From Lactuca virosa (taxonomy: Eukaryota; Streptophyta; Magnoliopsida; Asterales; Asteraceae): a DNA stretch of 64,000 nt. The DNA lies in the NCBI GenBank assembly GCA_928212115.1, contig CAKMRJ010000001.1, forward strand, positions 362,231,912 to 362,295,911, written 5' to 3'. The notes beneath the pieces are model-generated. The model did no database searches. It was not told where the DNA came from and saw nothing but the letters and a program-made list of their open reading frames with translations. Shown here one piece after another: positions 20,168-32,165 of this stretch. Each line of letters begins with the position of its first letter. The first letter of the stretch is position 1. The translations under genes were made by a program, and so were the position numbers.

Positions 20168-20444
20168 TGTCACACCCCCAGACCGGAACGGCGTAAACGT
20201 CCGGGGGCGGATGACGTCATGTAAGTATCACAACACATGCATCATAGTAATCAAAGTAACAACAACCATTATATAAATAATATTAAGTTTACATTTTGTT
20301 CAAAACATTTCATAGTTTACAATAAAACTATAGCAAAAGATATGACGTAAGCTCCGTCTTCACAACGCCTGAGAGAGAGTACCTGTCTACTAACGATCCT
20401 GATAATACAAGTGGTTTGAAAGTGTATCAACATTAAAGTTGGTG
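20168..20444 (-). repeat. LTR2 5' LTR remnant, truncated by LTR3
   Basis: Aligns with 13713-13988 of the full LTR, then stops at GGTG where the TGTAGCACC start of LTR3 begins. Several differences from the full LTR show an old insertion. Confidence 0.85.
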
Positions 20445-21267
20445 TGTAGCACCTGGTTCCTGGTATGTATTTTATTTAAGTAATTTTGCATTTTTGGCCT
20501 GGGACTCGGCGAGTTGAAGGCCCAACTCGCCGAGTATAAGCGGGATGAGACGCGGGATTTAAGTGATGGACTCGTCGAGTCGCGTCCCGGACTCGACGAG
20601 TAGGCTCTGACTGGACAAAACCCTAATCTGCGGGTTTGCACCCTATATAAACAACCTTATACAGCCTCTATCGCCCCTTTATGCTCCCAGAAACCCTCCA
20701 TAGCAAACCCTAAGTGTTTTGGTGCAAGATCTAAGGCTTTTGAGTGATTTTTGTGGGTTTTGATCTCAAGGAAGGAGGAAGAACATAGAAGGATCAAGAG
20801 GAGACTGAAGGATTCGAGTTTGGTTCATCATTTGCAGTCTTTGAAAGGTATAAAGTATGTACCTTGCTTGCTTGTTTGTTAGATCCCTTTTTGGGGAAGA
20901 TTTAGGGCTTTTTAAGCCATATGAGGTAGCCAACCATGATTGCAAACATGGTTGGGGGTCAAGACTTCGGATCTAAGTCTTGGGAGGGGTCACAAGGCAG
21001 ATTTGGGTTGCTTTTGCACTCAAGGAAGGCCCCATGCAACATAAGAGCCATTTTAGAGCCTTTTAGGCTCAAAAGTCCCATGCATGCACGTAAAGTTCGA
21101 AACTTTACGTGCTAGATCGAGCTTAGGGGCTTGGATCTATCTTTTGGTCAAAGGTTATACATCAGAAATCGAGGATTTAGGGTGTGGATGTTATCGACTC
21201 GGCGAGTCCGTTCTTGGGACTCGACGAGTCCAAGGCATAAAGTCCCATGTCTGTTGAGGGTCACTTT
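20445..21267 (+). repeat. LTR3, 5' part of first LTR
   Basis: Starts TGTAGCACCTGG; contains four ACTCG-N-CGAGT palindromes (20505-20605), a TATA box, and CT/AG-rich leader-like sequence. A copia element interrupts it at 21268; it resumes at 29051 and ends in GGGATGTTACA at 30486, about 2.26 kb of LTR in total. Confidence 0.75.
20643..20652 (+). promoter_or_regulatory. TATA box of LTR3
   Basis: CTATATAAAC about 200 bp into the LTR, with the CG palindromes 40-140 bp upstream; a typical place for an LTR promoter. Confidence 0.6.
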
Positions 21268-22022
21268 TGGGTTTTGAGCATTCTAACACACCTATGGTGT
21301 ACATGCAACCCTAAATACCTTGGATCAATGTTTTCTCTATTATACATGCAAATATCAATTTTCCAAGGTATTGTTCTAACTAGCATAATATAAAGTACAT
21401 GTAATACAAAATCTAGTAGAATTACATACCTCTTTGTTGGTGCTTGATTCCATGGAGCTCAAGAGCCTAGTGCCCCAAATGTGACACCTCAAATGGTTCA
21501 CACAACACCATGAACATTTGGAATAACCATAAGAGAAGATATGAGTTCATAGAAATTAGCTTACCCTCTCATTATTATGCACTAGTGCCAATTTCACCAA
21601 CCAATGGGGTCTTTATATAGTGTGCACATTAGGGTTACACCATGTAACCCATGACTTTACCCATTCCTTATGCTCCATGGGTTTTAACCTCCATGGATAA
21701 TCCATGGGCCACCAATGGGTTAAACCCAACATAAGGAATCATGGATCATAAGCCCACATATATAAGAATCAATGATTTACACAATCAATCCCTATATATT
21801 TAATTAGTCTCTTTTTGATCACTAAATTAATTCCAAATTAATTCTTGATCAATACTAATTAAATAATATGATTTCATATTAATATATTAATATGTCACAA
21901 ATATCTTCTTCTCATTAAAAGGTCTACCCAAATGTTCCGATGCCATGCAACACAAATGGACCATGCCGGGTTGGGTCAAGTATATACCAATTATAGTTAT
22001 GGACTTAGACACTAATCCAACA
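21268..22022 (-). repeat. Copia 3' LTR
   Basis: 755 bp. Nearly identical to the 5' LTR apart from a 14-bp insertion in AAATGTGACACCTCAAATGG (about 21478) and a few substitutions. Confidence 0.9.
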
Positions 22023-22033
22023 GTCTCCCACTT
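22023..22033 (-). other. Polypurine tract of the copia element
   Basis: Minus strand AAGTGGGAGAC, directly before the TGTTGG LTR start. Confidence 0.8.
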
Positions 22034-25000
22034 GGATAAGTCTAATAACTATTATTGCAAGTACGCCTTTACAACCCGACCAACAATCGTAGCTTTTAAA
22101 AACTGCTGCCGAACTCTGAACAAATCAATGACGCGTCCATTAGATAAGTGATCATATATTCCTCCATTATAGATATCATATGGACTGAGACATTGATTAT
22201 AATCATTCTCTCTGTCCATTTGTTGTTTCCCGATTTCTGATTTATGACGACTGACTAATTGAACAAATCAAATCAGTCCAGGACCGGCCGAGCACTTACG
22301 TTTTGTCATCACTAAATCATCTAGGGGCCCACAGATATCGCTTTTATCCCTTTGAGGGTAAAAAGAATGGATAAACTTCGACTCATATGCTTGTACTGAC
22401 TACTTGTTGAATCATACACAAAGGCACGTTTTATAACATCGAGTTACCAATGTGTTTTCGTGCAATAAATGTATAACCAACTCATAGTCAACAACTCATA
22501 TCTCTAGGTTTGAAGAATATAAGATATTATCGTCTCATGATTCACTCGTGATAAATCCACGAAGTGATTCAAATGAGCGTGGGTTGAATCCAATACTCAG
22601 AACTTATGAGCACTCATGAATGTTGTAGAAACCACTGCTATGTCTAATGCACATTAGACAGATCATACAAGCCAAATTCATGATAGTCTTGATTCATATC
22701 TACTTCCAACATATGACCGACTGTGGATGGTTTGAATAACTTAGTCAGTCGGGAAGAATGACCTAGTTATTCTGGAAGTCAAAACATGCAAAGTGAAACA
22801 CAAGAATAATACTAATCCTATATGGCCCCAACACTTTGAGTGTAAATAAAAACACCTTTTATCTAAGCACCATATTGATTACTCATTATTCATGTTTCGA
22901 TTAATCAACTCAATACTTGAATTGAAACAATAGTCATGCCATGCTCCAAGCATGCACACTATGTTCGTCCAAACAATAGCTATGCCATACTCCAAGTATG
23001 CACACTATGTTTACATGTGGTCCTCTCTTTGTGAAACAGATCGATTGACAGCATTTCAATGATGCTCATTTCACAATCCCAAATCCTTTACAATAAATGT
23101 AAGAACACCAAATTCTTGTCATTTACCGTAATCTTGTTAGATTCTAAACTTATATGCAATGAGCCTCTTGTAATGAATATGCACACAAGTCACAAATACT
23201 TGGCAACAGACATTACAAGGTATTCCAATGGAGATCAATTCCATGGAAACGAAGTCTCAAATTCAAAGTACATTCCTTTGAACATCCTTCTTGCATTAAG
23301 TTCTTTAATCTTACACAGATTCAAAGAATAACTTCCACCTATGGAAACAATTCCATATTACCATTTTGACCATCACTTCTGAACAAGAGTTGCCTTTTTT
23401 CAAAATATGTCAATATGGTCCTTACTCTATACTTCTAATTGTCCATGAGCAACCAATCTTTAGTAAACCTCAGATTGTCCTCGACAATTTGCTTTATCAT
23501 TTTAGTCATTTCCAGTTCTATTCCTTTTCCATTTTAATGTCGTAGGCATTTGGAAAATTTAGAATGGATTATAGCACATGTAATCGAACCCATACCCGAA
23601 GCATATAGGACACGATTCATGCTATAAATTTTTATTTGCCATATTCTCACAATTCGAACTATGAAGAGGTATGCCGTAATCATAATCGAATTTTGAGAAC
23701 GCAACATATATAGAATTTCCTTATGTTGAACCATTCCAACATAACATTCTTATATATCCTTGACTAAAGTAGATTAAAATCTCAATCTAAGCTTGTAGAA
23801 TTGGAATGAAGTATAAAATCCTCTCCCTTAATTATAGGAAAACAACTTTTCAAAGTGAATTGAAACTTTTGTTTTCTATAATTAACATTGCTAACTTGCA
23901 ACATAATCATCATGCTCCCACTAGCATTATGATTATTATCTAACTAGCATAACACTTATGCTCCCACTAGCTTTGACATGTACTCAGAAATTAGTTGGAC
24001 TTCTAGAAAAACAATACTTTATTGACTTTCTTACCAAAGTTCAGATTCCTGATACGAGATGCTTTGATAAGACTTTATCAAAATCATACACCTTTCCTTA
24101 GATAGCTCACATGTTTGTCTAGACCTTTTGCCATTCTCACTAGTTAGTGTGCCGGTTAACCACACACGCTCCACTAACGACATGAGAATGCAAATATCAC
24201 AACTGCTATCTACTTAAAATCCATTTAGTGAAAGCGTTTCCTCACCATAATTTTCATGAATCGAAGAGAAACCTTATGACACTTAGATTTTTATGGTGTA
24301 AGTGTTCCTATCCATGTGAATTTGTCATAACCATAATCACAAGACAAGGTTAGTGGCAAATCCAAACACATATGGACTGAACTTTTTCAATCTTAATTTC
24401 TTGCCACCCGGCAGCACAAGGGCCTACCATTGCTTCCAGGTTGTTATGCAAACATTTGAGAACTCATAGAACTCACAAGCATAGTCAAATTTTAACTGGA
24501 ATAGACACAGAAATAAGAATATGTCAACACGATAGGTTACAAACCTCAAGTCGTGGGCTAGTGATTAACAAAACTCTTGATTAGTTCTTGAAACTATTTC
24601 AGGATCTTTTAAACTCCCACTGTCCTCTTGACATATAAGACTCTCTTGCCCAATATTCAGGAGATAGTGCGGATTCTTTTACAAACACTTCACACAATTG
24701 GTCTTAGTTGGTCTTTGTCTTATCTAAAACATCACAACTTACCAATCTCAAATGTACAAGAACAAGAAACATCTTACTTCTACATTTGACAACTGTTAAA
24801 AACTTTCTAAAGACTATGTCACTCAAGTTACAATCTTGGAGTATAACTCCAAGATTTGTTGTTGGAACGAAGTATGATTTATCTTTTGATTTAACCATTT
24901 CAACAATTCACGATTCCTCTCCTTAAGCAAACAAATGCACTAAGGTGTCCTTAGAGGATCAATTGTGATATGATTCCATAATCACTAAGATAATCATAAA

Positions 25001-25819
25001 ACAAGATACACAAGTACTCTCCCATCTCTTCAGATTGGAGAAACTTTTATCTTTCTGCCTTATTTGATTCTTCTTATTCATTCTGCCATATATTGAAACT
25101 TTTCCAATGTTTCAGCATTACACTTAAACTTGTAAGCATAATCATATTTACTAAACTTTAGTAAATCATAACGAATAATCTTTTCAACCTTTGTGGTGGA
25201 CCTGACTAGTGCACAACCTAATGTACCCGATCCTTTAGTCCTTCGCTTGACTCACATGCGAATGTGAACAAGGAATTAGTCTTAATTTACCAAAGATGAA
25301 AAATCTCATTCATCACACAATACAACGTGCATGATTCCAAGTTTCTATCCAACTGAAACTTGGGTGATGAGAATCTTTCCTTATTTGATAAATTATGACA
25401 CTACCACAAACGAAAGAATCAAATTCATTTTCCAATATTGCTTATCGATGGAAACATATAAACAACAATTTTTCACAAATGCCTTTGTAAGGATACTTAA
25501 AATAAATAAAATCAAAACTTTTCTTTTATTTTAAAACTTGCAGAAAAACTTATCCTTACAATGCAAATTCATATGAAAACTTTTTTGTTATCTATTCCTA
25601 AGCAATATCTCATAACTCTTATGCAGTGGCTCAAAATTCTGGTCATCGAACCATGCGATCAGAATCAGCACACTTTTTCTTTAAGCTTCCTTTGATTCTT
25701 CAAAAAACATCAAAATGTAATTACATTACATCATGTATTAAGAATCTCCAAAAGAGACTTAATAGAGTTAGATAATGGACTTTACCTGAAGTAGAGTCAA
25801 ACTTTTGACTTCACCATCC
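22034..25819 (-). pseudogene. Degenerate copia pol region
   Basis: Almost no intact frame. One recognisable scrap is near 23620-23660 on the minus strand, reading VLYASGMGSIT, which resembles the reverse transcriptase-RNase H junction of copia (YASAVGSI-type). Protease and integrase cannot be identified by eye. The rest is AT-rich with CTCCCACTAGC phrases around 23912-23972. Its position after gag and before the polypurine tract supports the assignment. Confidence 0.45.
24144..24177. repeat. GGTTAACC-centred repeat, copy 1
   Basis: TTAGTGTGCCGGTTAACCAC followed by ACACGCTCCACTAA. Further copies are at 26861-26890 and 26937-26970, all inside the copia interior. Confidence 0.85.
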
Positions 25820-26497
25820 TTATGAGGTTTCAGGTAAATTCGACAGCTTCACAACCAATGCCCCTTTCCTTTGGCAATAGGCACACATGGACCCTTTGGG
25901 AATGGTACATGGGACTATCTCAGACTTAGCCTTTCTCTTTACCATTTGGTCAACTGAGTTGACTATGGCCGATCCCTTTCCATTGGGAAGAGAAAGTTTT
26001 TCTGGATTTCCAGTGTCACCATTGTCAATGTCCATGAAGTTTTGGGAAGTCGATCTTCTAATCAAATTTGCTTTACCAGTATTCCAAATCATTGTTGATT
26101 CAGCAGCACCAAGCAAATAGATAAGATCATTAAAGGGTCATGTCGTGATCTGTCATCAGGGAGTGACTGAAGAACCAAGTCAACAGCCAGCTACCTCGAG
26201 ACTTCGACACCCGACTCTCCCGGCTTGTCAATATGCGACTTAATCTCCAAGACCTAAGCACATATAAACTTTGTTTGCCAATAGGGATTGAGTGACTTAG
26301 AACTTATCAAGTCTTGAAACTTGTGGGATAGGGAGATTTATTGGAGGAGGTGGAGGAAGTGAAGTATGATTTCCAGTCCCACTAATGCACAACAAAGGGA
26401 TTGATCTTTCACCTTGATTGCCATTTGGGATATCATCTTCATTAGGATAGCTTGTTCCTAAAGATTTGGGAAGACCATAGTTGTCTGAAGGAGACAT
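25820..26497 (-). pseudogene. Copia gag remnant
   Basis: The N-terminal part (26497-26297) begins MSPSDNYGLPKSLG and ends at a proline run then IPQVSRLDKF; the C-terminal part (26116-25820) reads AESTMIWNTGKANL, then a Lys-rich stretch, then CAYCQRKG. The zinc knuckle is split: its first two Cys are in one frame and SC in the next, so an indel breaks it. The middle of gag (26296-26117) has further frame breaks. Non-functional. Confidence 0.7.
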
Positions 26498-28290
26498 CTA
26501 TAAGGGAGAAATTCAAGTTAGTTGATTTAAAGTCCTTAATATAACATCCAATATGAAATATTAAGGCTAGGACCCAACAACCTATTTATAACTGGAAGAG
26601 GGATGCCGTAATCCAAGTTATAAAATAGTTGAAGGTAGGTAAATGACGATTTACCAATTTCCACCATGAAAAACGAAATATAATTAAGTTTTAATTGGAT
26701 TTGAAACTCCTAGATCTTTGAGATACATTGAACTTTCAATGGCATGTTTGAATCTCGATTGTGCCCTCTCAAGTTTGTGACTGGGATGCCGAGGATCACA
26801 AACAAGGTGTGAATAACCATGCAAATTGACTTGGTACCCTTAACTTTATCACCTAATCGATGTGCCGGTTAACCACACACGCTGCACTGATCTATAATAA
26901 AGTTAAGTTACCCTTTTCCACTCTTACTAGTCCTTATTAGTGTGCCGGTTAACCACACACGCTCCACTAATGACTTGGTAAGGTACAAAGTGTAATTTCA
27001 TGGGTTAGCACCTTTTCACATTTTCCTAAGTAACTAAGATTGGGAATGTATAAGTGTTTAGTTACTTAGTATTTATCATTATACTTTTAATGAAGGGAGA
27101 ATTATAGTCCTTTCCTACCCGTTCGACTAACGACCCTCCACCAGTCAAGGAAGCGGTGGGTGAGAGTGGACACCCATTAAACTGCCATTTTATAGGCAGT
27201 AACCTTATACCCCCCTTATATACCGGCTTCGTGAATGAGGCCTACTAACGGTAAGATTGACTTTATCTTATACATATCTATATAATTAAAATTATAATAA
27301 TAGTATAAGGGTGTATTTTAAACATTTAAAATACTTGGTGGTTTAATCTATTAATTAAACTATACTCTTAATTTAATTAAACTTAAACCATGTCTTTATG
27401 GAATTATTAACTCTTTTAATTAAACACTTTAACTAATTTAATGAAGTCCATAAAGTTTGAATTTCAACTTTTAAAATTGTAGAGTTTGGAATTAAACCAT
27501 TAACGTATGTGAGACTTTACAAATTCCAAAACTTGAGGGCAAGTTTTGAAACTATTCAAAACCTTTCATTTCATAACTTATGAGTTTAATGGTTCATTAA
27601 AATGAAGACTCTTCATTTTATGTAACCTCTTATTCTTTAATAACACTTTTAAAGAAGTGACTCTTAAACATCCATAACTTGAGGACAAGTTATGGAGTCA
27701 TAAAATAGTTTAATGAAAAAAAACTCTTCATTTTTGTGTAACCTATGGCACTTTTATGAGTTTTCAGATTCATAAATGTGACCTTTTATGTGACTTGAAG
27801 AAAAGTTACAAAAACACCTTTTATGAACTTCTTTTAGATTAATATGGATTGAAAGCAACTTAACAAATAATATTTTTCATCAATCTAAATTAACTCATAA
27901 AACAAGGTAACACAAAAAAACTTTTCATGTTCCATAACTTAAGAACAAGTTATGGAATTTTAAAACATTAAGACCAAGTTTTGTAACTCCATAAAAAACT
28001 TTGAATCAATTTTTTTTAAAACCTTTTCATATCCATAACTTATGGAGGTTTCAAAAAACTCTTTAGATCAAACTTTTAAAACTAATAAAATAATCATATC
28101 ATTTTATCTTTTACTAAATTTGACCTAATTCAACTCATATAGTAAAGTGACTCAAATTTTAAAAATAATTAGTTTTTCATAAAATCAAGTAATTATCTTA
28201 AAATATGACAAACTTCATGTATTTTTTCTTTTTTTTTTCTTCAACTTGAAAAAAAAATACATTTGCATCAAATATAATAGAAAACAACCT
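26498..28290. other. Leader of the copia element
   Basis: About 1.8 kb, AT-rich, no coding. It contains two of the three GGTTAACC repeats and loosely repeated phrases such as CATAACTTGAGGACAAGTTATGG (a CATAACTT...AAGTTATG palindrome at about 27671-27694, with a similar one at 27933-27956). Confidence 0.6.
26861..26970. repeat. GGTTAACC-centred repeats, copies 2 and 3
   Basis: TGTGCCGGTTAACCACACAC at 26861 and 26941, 80 bp apart; each is followed by GCT(G/C)CACT. Confidence 0.85.
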
Positions 28291-28303
28291 GGCTCTGATA
28301 CCA
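28291..28303 (-). other. Primer-binding site of the copia element (tRNA-Met)
   Basis: Minus strand TGGTATCAGAGCC, four bases inside the 5' LTR end. Confidence 0.9.
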
Positions 28304-28307
28304 CTTT

Positions 28308-29050
28308 TGGGTTTTGAGCATTCTAACACACCTATGGTGTACATGCAACCCTAAATACCTTGGATCTATGTTTTCTCTATTATACATGCAAATATCAATT
28401 TTCCAAGGTATTGTTCTAACTAGCATAATATAAAGTACATGTAATATAAAATCTAGTAGAATTACATACCTCTTTGTTGGTGCTTGATTCCATGGAGCTC
28501 AAGAGCCTAGTGCCCCAAATGGTTCACACAACACCATGAACATTTGGAATAACCATAAGAGAAGATATGAGTTCATAGAAATTAGCTTGCCCTCTCATTA
28601 TTATGCACTAGTGCCAATTTCACCAACCAATGGGGTCTTTATATAGTGTGCACATTAGGGTTACACCATGTAACCCATGACTTTACCCATTCCTTATGCT
28701 CCATGGGTTTTAACCTCCATGGAGTATCCATGGGCCACCACATGGGTTAAACCCAACATAAGGAATCATGGATCATAAGCCCACATATATAAGAATCAAT
28801 GATTTACACAATCAATCCCTATATATTTAATTAGTCTCTTTTTGATCACTAAATTAATTCCAAATTAATTCTTGATCAATACTAATTAAATAATATGATT
28901 TCATATTAATATATTAATATGTCACAAATATCTTCTTCTCATTAAAAAGGTCTACCCAAATGTTCCGATGCCATGCAACCCAAATGGACCATGCCGGGTC
29001 GGGTCAAGTATATACCAATTATAGTTATGGACTTAGACACTAATCCAACA
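28308..29050 (-). repeat. Copia 5' LTR
   Basis: 743 bp, pairs with 21268-22022. Starts TGTTGGATTAG and ends AAACCCA on the minus strand. Confidence 0.9.
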
Positions 29051-30035
29051 AAAAGAACTCAGTTGGGTGTTAGAAAGGTTGTAGAAGGTCCGAAGGAATG
29101 ACCCAATGTATTGGACTTAGCCTTAGAACTGGAGTTCATGGGACTCGACGAGTGCTAAAACAGACTCGGCGAGTCCAATGCAATCTCCTTATGATTGAAG
29201 ATGAACTCAACGAGTTGTTCATACAACTCCGCGAGTCAAGGTCAGAACTTGTTCATCAGATGAAGGTGAACTCGACGAGTTGTTCATACAACTCGGCGAG
29301 TCGGATGAAGGTTCATTCGATGTTCATATCGAAGAGGAACTCGTCGAGTCGTCGCTAAACTTGACGAGTAGGGTCGTGGATGAGGACAGTTGAAGAGATA
29401 GAGACTCGACGAGTTGGCGGCCCAACTCGGCGAGTCGGGTCAACTGGAAGTTGACCTTAACTTTGACTTGGACTTGGTCAGGGGTAAAATGGTCATTTTA
29501 CCCTATGAATAGATATCAGACTCTGATTAAGTGTTTTGTGGAGATTATAGCCGGAGGATTTACGGGAGCAGCAGCAGACAGAGAATTTCCGCACAGATTA
29601 TTAGCAGCTACTCGTTCGAGGTGAGTTACCTTCCAGTAGCGGTGGGTCTACGGCCACAATGCCGGCCCACCAGTAGGAGTTGTATGATTAGATGATTGTC
29701 TTTGTGATATTCATCTAGGTTTGCTACCACCTGATATGTTATATGCTAGCACGATATGTATATGTGACAGTAGTAGAGTCCGGTTGTTAGGACCGGAGGG
29801 TAGGCCAGACACCCTAGATATGTCTGACAGTATGTGATGATATGATTATATGATGGCATGTTATGTTATATGTGATAGTGGTGGTAGGGAGGGAATAATC
29901 CTCAAGTTCGGTTTTGAGGACTGAAGGGTAAGTCGGACACCCCAGAAATGTCTGACAGTATGTTTACGTTATGATATATGTGATAGTAGCAGTAGAGGGT
30001 GGAATAGTCCCCGAGGTTCGGTTGATAGGACCGAA

Positions 30036-30167
30036 GGGTAGGTCAGCACCCCATAATGGCTTGACATGGGTAGGTCAGCACCCCAGAATGGCTTGACACG
30101 GGTAGGTCGGCACCCCAGAATGGCCGTACTGGGTAGGTCGGGCACCCCAGAATTGCCCGGCAGTATG
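30036..30167 (+). repeat. 32-bp minisatellite in LTR3 (unit 1)
   Basis: GGGTAGGTCAGCACCCCAGA followed by ATGGCTTGACAT, three full units and a diverged fourth. Units 2-4 of the large array have the same at about 31698-31828, 33357-33487 and 35020-35151. Confidence 0.85.
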
Positions 30168-30207
30168 AATACGATATGTCTGTACGGTATGTGGTATGAT
30201 GGGGAAA

Positions 30208-30227
30208 CTCACTAAGCTTTGTGCTTA
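30208..30227 (+). promoter_or_regulatory. ACTCAC motif with hairpin in LTR3
   Basis: ACTCAC overlapping TAAGC-TTTGT-GCTTA (30213-30227), 259 bp before the LTR end. Repeated in units 2-4; unit 4 has one mismatch (ACTTA). Confidence 0.6.
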
Positions 30228-30489
30228 CAGTTTTAGTTTTGGGTTTCAGGTACCTCTTCGTCTAAGGGGAAGGAGCCGGCAGTGTAGCAGCGCATCACAC
30301 ACACATGATTTCCGCATGGAGTTTTCTGGGATTGTACTCTGATATGTTATTATTTTATGACTTGGGTTTTCAGACATGATGCATTGTTTTATGAGATGAT
30401 GTATTTTCACAGTATTTTCTTATGAATGTTTTTATGAGACAGTTAATTAAAAAGAAATTTTTGGACTTGAAAATTGGGATGTTACAAGT

Positions 30490-30503
30490 TGGTATCAGAG
30501 CCC
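30490..30503 (+). other. Primer-binding site, array unit 1 (tRNA-Met)
   Basis: TGGTATCAGAGCCC, three bases after the LTR3 end. Confidence 0.9.
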
Positions 30504-32151
30504 TGGTTTGAGTGATTCGGACACACCCTCGGGAGTGTCTGGACTCAAACCGAGGGATTTAAAAGATTTTTACAAAGAAAATGGTTTTCTAAAATCTAAT
30601 TCAAAGGGTTTTGAGAAAGAACAAGGTGTGTGATGCGTGCGACCAGCCGAGCTCAAGTAAGTTTTCCCCAAGATACCCATACTTGTTATAATAAGATATA
30701 TGATATATGATTCTGAGAACTGCATGCTAGATTAGGGCTGAGGATCTAGGAGAATGCCTTGTATGCCTGATGTATATGATTCTGAGTACTGCATGCTAGA
30801 TTAGGGATAAGGATCTAGGAGGATGCCTTGTATGCCTGTTGTACGAGTTGTATGCTAGGCTGTTTAGTCAGCAGTAGGATAGCATGATTAGGTTATGCCT
30901 GATGCGGTTACTCGATGCACGAATACTACATGACGAGTTGTTCATACAACTCGGCGAGTCGGATGAAGGTTCATTCGATGTTCATATCGAAGAGGAACTC
31001 GTCGAGTCTTCGCTAAACTTGACGAGTAGGGTCGTGGATGAGGACAGTTGAAGAGATAGAGACTCGACGAGTTGGCGGCCCAACTCGGCGAGTCGGGTCA
31101 ACTGGAAGTTGACCTTGACTTTGATTTGGACTTGGTCAGGGGTAAAATGGTCATTTTACCCTATGAATAGATATCAGACTCTGATTAAGTGTTTTGTGGG
31201 GATTATAGCCGGAGGATTTCTGGAGCAGCAGCAGACAGAGAATTTCCGCACAGATTATCAGCAGCTACTCGTTCGAGGTGAGTTACCTTCCAGTAGCGGT
31301 GGGTCTACGGCCACAATATCGGCCCACCAGTAGGAGTTGTATGATTGGATGATTGTCTTTGTGATATTCATGTAGGTTTGATACCACCTGATATGTTATA
31401 TGCTAGCACGATATGTATATGTGACAGTAGTAGAGTCCGGTTGTTAGGACCGGAGGGTAGGCCAGACACCCCAGATATGTCTGACAGTATGCGATGATAT
31501 GATTATATGATGGCATGTTATGTTATATGTGATAGTGGTGGTAGGGAGGGAATAGTCCTCAAGTTCGGTTTTGAGGACCGAAGGGTAAGTCGGACACCCC
31601 AGATATGTCTGACAGTATGTTTACGTTATGATATATGTGATAGTAGCAGCAGTAGAGGGTGGAATAGTCCCTGCGGTTCGGTTGATAGAACCGAAGGGTA
31701 GGTCAGCACCCCAGAATGGCTTGACATGGGTAGGTCAGCACCCCAGAATGGCTTGACACGGGTAGGTCGGCACCCCAGAATGGCCGTACTGGGTAGGTCG
31801 GGCACCCCAGAATTGCCCGGCAGTATGAATACGATATGTCTGTATGGTATGTGGTATGATGGGGAAACTCACTAAGCTTTGTGCTTACAGTTTTAGTTTT
31901 GGGTTTCAGGTACCTCTTCGTCTAAGGGGAAGGAGCCGGCAGTGTAGCCGCGCATCACACACACACATGATTTCCGCATGGAGTTTTCTGGGATTGTACT
32001 CTGATATGTTATTATTTTATGACTTGGGTTTTCAGACATGATGCATTGTTTTATGAGATGATGTATTTTCACAGTATTTTCTTATGAATGTTTTTATGAG
32101 ACAGTTAATTAAAAAGAAATTTTTGGACTTGAAAATTGGGATGTTACAAGT

Positions 32152-32165
32152 TGGTATCAGAGCCC
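32152..32165 (+). other. Primer-binding site, array unit 2
   Basis: Identical to unit 1. Confidence 0.9.

Larger units (their letters stand above)
13713..20444 (-). mobile_element. LTR element 2, copy A: defective Ty3/gypsy-derived element, minus strand
   Basis: In minus orientation: 5' LTR remnant (20444-20168), primer site, leader, gag start and gag zinc-knuckle remnants, a protease remnant, polypurine tract, then full 3' LTR (16708-13713). LTR ends are TGTGATAACCCG and GGGGGTGTGACA. The main gag domain, reverse transcriptase, RNase H and integrase are absent, so it could move only with help. The 5' LTR is cut at 20444/20445 by LTR3. Flanking GTCTT (13708-13712) would be one target duplication; the other is lost. 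Confidence 0.85.
21268..29050 (-). mobile_element. Decayed Ty1/copia element inserted in LTR3, minus strand
   Basis: Direct repeats 21268-22022 (3' LTR) and 28308-29050 (5' LTR) begin, on the minus strand, TGTTGGATTAGTG and end CAAAACCCA. A tRNA-Met primer site (28303-28291) follows the 5' LTR by 4 bases and a polypurine tract (22033-22023) precedes the 3' LTR. Gag remnants lie at 26497-25820 and a pol remnant near 23650, the order expected of Ty1/copia. No matching 5-bp target duplication is visible. Confidence 0.8.
29051..30486 (+). repeat. LTR3, 3' part of first LTR
   Basis: Continues LTR3 after the copia insertion. Holds about ten CG palindromes (29130-29440), three stem-loops with GGACCG(A/G)AGGGTAGG, a 32-bp minisatellite (30036-30167), an ACTCAC hairpin (30208-30227) and the LTR end GGGATGTTACA. 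From 29274 on it is unit 1 of the tandem array. Confidence 0.8.

Noticed and set aside
26297..26497. SET/proline-rich host gene at the MSPSDNYG frame
   Set aside because: Its position between primer site and zinc-knuckle remnant and its continuation into copia gag-like sequence make it gag.
21258..29060. Target-site duplication of the copia element
   Set aside because: Left flank ACTTT and right flank AAAAG do not match; I could not support one.
30036..30167. CRISPR-like regular repeats
   Set aside because: A head-to-tail minisatellite with no unique spacers, in plant LTR DNA.
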